Origin: Blautia luti
GTDB taxonomy: Bacteria; Bacillota; Clostridia; Lachnospirales; Lachnospiraceae
Reading direction: 5' to 3'
Length of the DNA: 64,000 nt
Assembly (NCBI RefSeq): GCF_033096465.1
Contig: NZ_AP028156.1
Span: forward strand, 3,428,501-3,492,500
A program made the translations under genes and the position numbers. Numbering within the stretch: position 1 is the stretch's first letter; each line of letters opens with the position of its first letter. Below are positions 61,100 through 64,000 of the stretch, one piece after another. The notes beneath the pieces were generated by a model. It was given only the letters and a program-made list of their open reading frames with translations, searched no databases and was not told the DNA's origin.

Positions 61100-62206
61100 C
61101 TATTCACGAAGTCCTGTGTCTGACAGCCTTTCATCTACTCTCAGATCAATCAGCAGCTTGATCCCCACTGATAAAAGAATATACCATTGATGTTTCATGC
61201 CTGATGCAAATCCTCTGATAATAAATTTCCACAAAGGCTGTTTCAGCTCAGACATTCTTCTGGCCTGCGAAAGTTCCAGAAAACTTTCTTTTCCAAGAGG
61301 ATCCTGTCCATAAATTTTTAACACTTTTCTTACAGCACGCAAAGAATTTTTATGTTGTATATATTCCATCTTTCCATCAAAAAAAGGAGCAAAAAAAAGT
61401 GTATACTGCACCAGGCCTTTATATATATCCATATCTTTATTCTTTTCTTTGATCCATCCTTTTATTGTATAAGCAATTTTCAGCCAGCTGTCAGCTGAAT
61501 TCGGATGATATTTCCAGGAAACCGACTCCTCATTTCTTCGGTAAACATACCCCAGTTCCTGAAGGAATACATATCTGGCATCACATACATAGCATTGCAT
61601 ATTGAACAGTTTATCTTCTGCATAAGCAATGTCTGTAAAAGTAATCTGATTCTCTTCCAGAAAAGCTCTTCGATATAATTTCCCCCATACATAAGATAAT
61701 GTACCCACAGAAAAGAATCCCTGAAAGCGAAATTCCTCGGACAATGGACTTGATAATGCAAAGGCCTGTGTTTCCTCAGCCGAAAGTAATTTTCCATTCC
61801 ACAATCTTGCATAATTACTGACAACAATATCTGCATTTATGTTCTCTGCAATACTAATATATTTATAAAAAACATCCTTATCCGGAATATAATCATCCGC
61901 ATCCACAAATATAACATATTCTCCCTGTGCAGCTTCCAATGCTACATTTCTAGCAGGTCCGGGACCTTTCCCCGGACCTTTGACCATATGAATCCCGGGA
62001 TATTTTTCTTCATATTCACAGATAATATCAGGACTTTTATCATTTGACCCGTTTTCTGCTAGGATGATCTCCCAGTTTTCATAACTTTGTTTTATGATGC
62101 TGTCCAGCGTTTTCCTGAGATATTTTTCGGCATTATAAACTGGTATGATTACAGAAATTTTTTTTCTGCAAAAACTCTTTTTGTTATTCTTCTCAGCAAG
62201 TTCCAT
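61100..62206 (-). CDS. Family 2 glycosyltransferase
   Basis: About 368 residues. GT-A fold: ISVIIPVYNAEKYLRKTLDSI, the nucleotide-binding EIILAENGSNDKSPD, the DxD in YVIFVDADDYIP, and the SYVWGKLYRRAFLEE segment. It transfers a sugar from a nucleotide donor to a growing polysaccharide. The start at 62206 is chosen for GGAGAG; the first ~19 codons overlap the flippase end. A short hydrophobic C-terminus suggests membrane association. Confidence 0.9.
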   Translation of the reverse strand: MELAEKNNKKSFCRKKISVIIPVYNAEKYLRKTLDSIIKQSYENWEIILAENGSNDKSPDIICEYEEKYPGIHMVKGPGKGPGPARNVALEAAQGEYVIFVDADDYIPDKDVFYKYISIAENINADIVVSNYARLWNGKLLSAEETQAFALSSPLSEEFRFQGFFSVGTLSYVWGKLYRRAFLEENQITFTDIAYAEDKLFNMQCYVCDARYVFLQELGYVYRRNEESVSWKYHPNSADSWLKIAYTIKGWIKEKNKDMDIYKGLVQYTLFFAPFFDGKMEYIQHKNSLRAVRKVLKIYGQDPLGKESFLELSQARRMSELKQPLWKFIIRGFASGMKHQWYILLSVGIKLLIDLRVDERLSDTGLRE

Positions 62207-63696
62207 AGTTCTCTCCATTCCACAGTTTTTCTGTAAACAACCCACAGCAGAACATTAGGCAGAATCAGACAGATCATCAGTCTTAATACCAGTACAAAAA
62301 AAGCCTGTCCTGAAATAAATCTGCAGCAATATTCCGTAATTCCCCACACTGCGGCCATCACTCCCAGATATCCTGCATACTTCACAAAAAATCCGGTCAC
62401 AGGTTTCTCAATCCTGTATTTATAGATCACATAAGGTTCCACCCACACGGAAGTAAGCACTGTACTGCAGAATGTTCCTATAAAAACACCAGCTACCCCG
62501 AAATGTGTTACCAGCAAAATAGAAATTACAAGATTCAGCACTGCTTCAGCAACTGCTTTATACCGGTCATACCAGAACAGCCCCATAGATTCTTTAAATA
62601 TCAGCACTGCCCTTCTCATTCCATTAATAAAAAAATTGATACAGAGAATCAACACAATTTCTTTTTTAAACAAGTATTTTTTTCCAAAGGCAAGTTCCAC
62701 AAAAGGATTCAAAAGTTCCAGCAGGCAGATTCCAGCAAACCCGAACATCCAGTAGTCGATAAAAAACAACCTGTCAAAAATCTGCCCAACTTTATTCTTA
62801 TCCTCTGTCACTCCAAGATTTCCCACACTCGCCGCAACACCAAGCATAGCCTGGTCAAATACCTGACGAACAGACCCTATAATCAGAAAATAATTGGAAT
62901 AAATACCTGCTGTCACAACTCCTACAAAACTGGATATCAGAAGATTATCCGTATTATTCACAACTACATTTCCTATCTTGTGCATCAGCATTGCTTTTAC
63001 ATTTTGGAATATAGCGTGGCGTTCATTCTGTGGAAGTCTGTCTTTACACGGCTCCCTCAGATAGGGAAAAAGTCTGTCCGCTTTCCTGGACATACAGATG
63101 TTTCCGCTTATAGTACATACAACAGCAATAACCAGAAACAAAACAAAATTTCCTGTCAGAAGCAGTACAAAAATCTGGCAGATATCCTGCAGCACAAGAA
63201 ATGCATTATGGTACATCACCGTAATATAATTCATCTGATGAGCATCCACCAGGATTTTCTTATAAATAAGCAAATAGGACACAACTGAATTTGTCAGATA
63301 CAGAATATAAATCACAATAAGATGATCCACATCCGGCCGGTCTTTCATCAGAATATTGAGAAACGGAATCAGACACAATCCAACAGTAAGAACAACTCCT
63401 GCCGTTATTCTGTAAAAAGTTCGGAACATGCGCATCAGTATCTGCTGTTTTTTTATATCATTTCTGGCAATAGGACCGTATAGGGCATAGGTGATTGCAG
63501 TTCCCACACCGAGTTCTGACAAAGATAAAATATTTAATATATCTGTAAACAGACCATTGATTCCCACATAGCCTTCACTAAGTGTTCTGGTAAAGACAAC
63601 TCTTGTACAAAATCCCATAAAGATTGCTGTTACCTGGGCAATGAAGGCCACCGTCGTATTCATAACTGAGTATTCTGTCCTGGATTTCTGTTTCAC
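62149..63696 (-). CDS. Polysaccharide flippase (Wzx-like, MOP superfamily)
   Basis: A 515-residue protein with 12-14 hydrophobic helices of the polysaccharide biosynthesis/oligosaccharide flippase family: VAFIAQVTAIFMGFCTRVVFTRTLSEGYVGINGLF at the start and TDNLLISSFVGVVTAGIYSNY in the middle are typical. It flips lipid-linked repeat units across the membrane. Its C-terminal codons overlap the glycosyltransferase start by 58 bp, indicating a single operon. Confidence 0.9.
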   Translation of the reverse strand: MKQKSRTEYSVMNTTVAFIAQVTAIFMGFCTRVVFTRTLSEGYVGINGLFTDILNILSLSELGVGTAITYALYGPIARNDIKKQQILMRMFRTFYRITAGVVLTVGLCLIPFLNILMKDRPDVDHLIVIYILYLTNSVVSYLLIYKKILVDAHQMNYITVMYHNAFLVLQDICQIFVLLLTGNFVLFLVIAVVCTISGNICMSRKADRLFPYLREPCKDRLPQNERHAIFQNVKAMLMHKIGNVVVNNTDNLLISSFVGVVTAGIYSNYFLIIGSVRQVFDQAMLGVAASVGNLGVTEDKNKVGQIFDRLFFIDYWMFGFAGICLLELLNPFVELAFGKKYLFKKEIVLILCINFFINGMRRAVLIFKESMGLFWYDRYKAVAEAVLNLVISILLVTHFGVAGVFIGTFCSTVLTSVWVEPYVIYKYRIEKPVTGFFVKYAGYLGVMAAVWGITEYCCRFISGQAFFVLVLRLMICLILPNVLLWVVYRKTVEWRELWNLLRRITKRVFAEKKFL

Positions 63697-63766
63697 TCTT
63701 CACTTACCCTTTCTTTTTTGATTATAATACATTATAGTCAATTCACAATTGTATGTATAGACATTT

Positions 63767-64000
63767 TTAAAGAGCTCCAATGCAGAAGTTTTCTGCACTG
63801 TTTTTATTGGCAAAGCGGATATTCTGCCCGTCTTTTTTTCTTTGCGCTCTCAGAAACACTTTGCCCGAAACAGGTTCCGTCACTGCCTTTCCCTGGACAG
63901 TCGTTCCCGGAAATATTTCCCGCAAATCTATGGAAACCGGGATCTCTTTCCGGATCTTTTCATTCTCAATCGTCAAAAACAGTTCTGCTTCCTGAAAAAG
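63767..64000 (-). CDS. Unknown protein, C-terminal part (runs off window)
   Basis: The minus-strand frame is open to the window edge and ends at 63767. Visible: LFQEAELFLTIENEKIRKEI, PVSIDLREIFPGTTVQGKAV, SGKVFLRAQRKK. No Met start is required because the gene continues beyond 64000. Not recognised; probably another surface-polysaccharide or cell-envelope gene. Confidence 0.6.
   Translation of the reverse strand, partial: LFQEAELFLTIENEKIRKEIPVSIDLREIFPGTTVQGKAVTEPVSGKVFLRAQRKKDGQNIRFANKNSAENFCIGAL

Overview
The window looks like the chromosome of a human-gut Lachnospiraceae bacterium, probably Blautia or a close relative. This rests on low GC, strong GGAGG ribosome binding sites, the protein families present (DUF5688, DUF6442, TnpV, a Blautia obeum-type GH31 glucosidase, PqqD/HprK-like cassettes) and a guaA that carries integrated elements at its 3' end. 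No species call is possible from sequence reading alone.

Layout. 1-13.9 kb is an accessory stretch of detoxification and resistance genes (nitroreductase, flavodoxins, aldo/keto reductase, hydrolases, ClbS-like protein, peptidase E, MerR and LysR regulators). It is full of decay: a LysR-MATE chimeric ORF, a MerR-flavodoxin deletion junction, a GNAT gene with a nonsense codon, a DUF1349 gene split by a 165-bp MITE, a group II intron 5' stump, a 3' half tRNA-Arg and two fragments of one unknown gene. 14.1-18.8 kb is a complete lantibiotic self-protection operon (ABC transporter LanFEG type, NisI-like lipoprotein, response regulator, histidine kinase). 19.0-21.8 kb holds a stand-alone TnpB element, the broken end of a Tn916/Tn1549-like conjugative element and small winged-helix genes.

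22.2-45.8 kb appears to be two integrative/mobilizable elements in tandem at the 3' end of guaA. Three copies of an 11-bp core (22181, 28828, 45783) delimit a 6.6-kb unit and a 16.9-kb unit. Each unit has its own family of short direct repeats at both ends, resembling integrase arm sites. The small unit carries a MobV relaxase, TnpV, a toxin-antitoxin pair and an EEP nuclease with an unknown partner, but no integrase. The large unit carries integrase, MobC-like protein, a PIN/UPF0175 pair, a replication-type ATPase, a resolvase, a YqaJ/Rad52-like/DUF932 recombination module, a J-domain membrane protein beside an anchored secreted protein, and a tiny HUH-type protein.

45.8-64 kb is ordinary chromosome: guaA, a GH31 alpha-glucosidase, then the most interesting locus (50.7-57.3 kb), then a cell-surface polysaccharide region (DUF4832 protein, polytopic glycosyltransferase-like protein, GT2, flippase). 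In the 50.7-57.3 kb locus a PqqD-HprK fusion and a peptidase-less ABC exporter face three paralogous proteins of about 125 residues. The three share a leader-like N-terminus ending EGVYAASGA and a C-terminal TG-x-S-x-S motif. A Ser/His (SipW-like) peptidase, a stand-alone PqqD and a nucleotidyltransferase-like protein lie next to them. I read this as a candidate, possibly undescribed, modification-and-export system for small beta-rich proteins.
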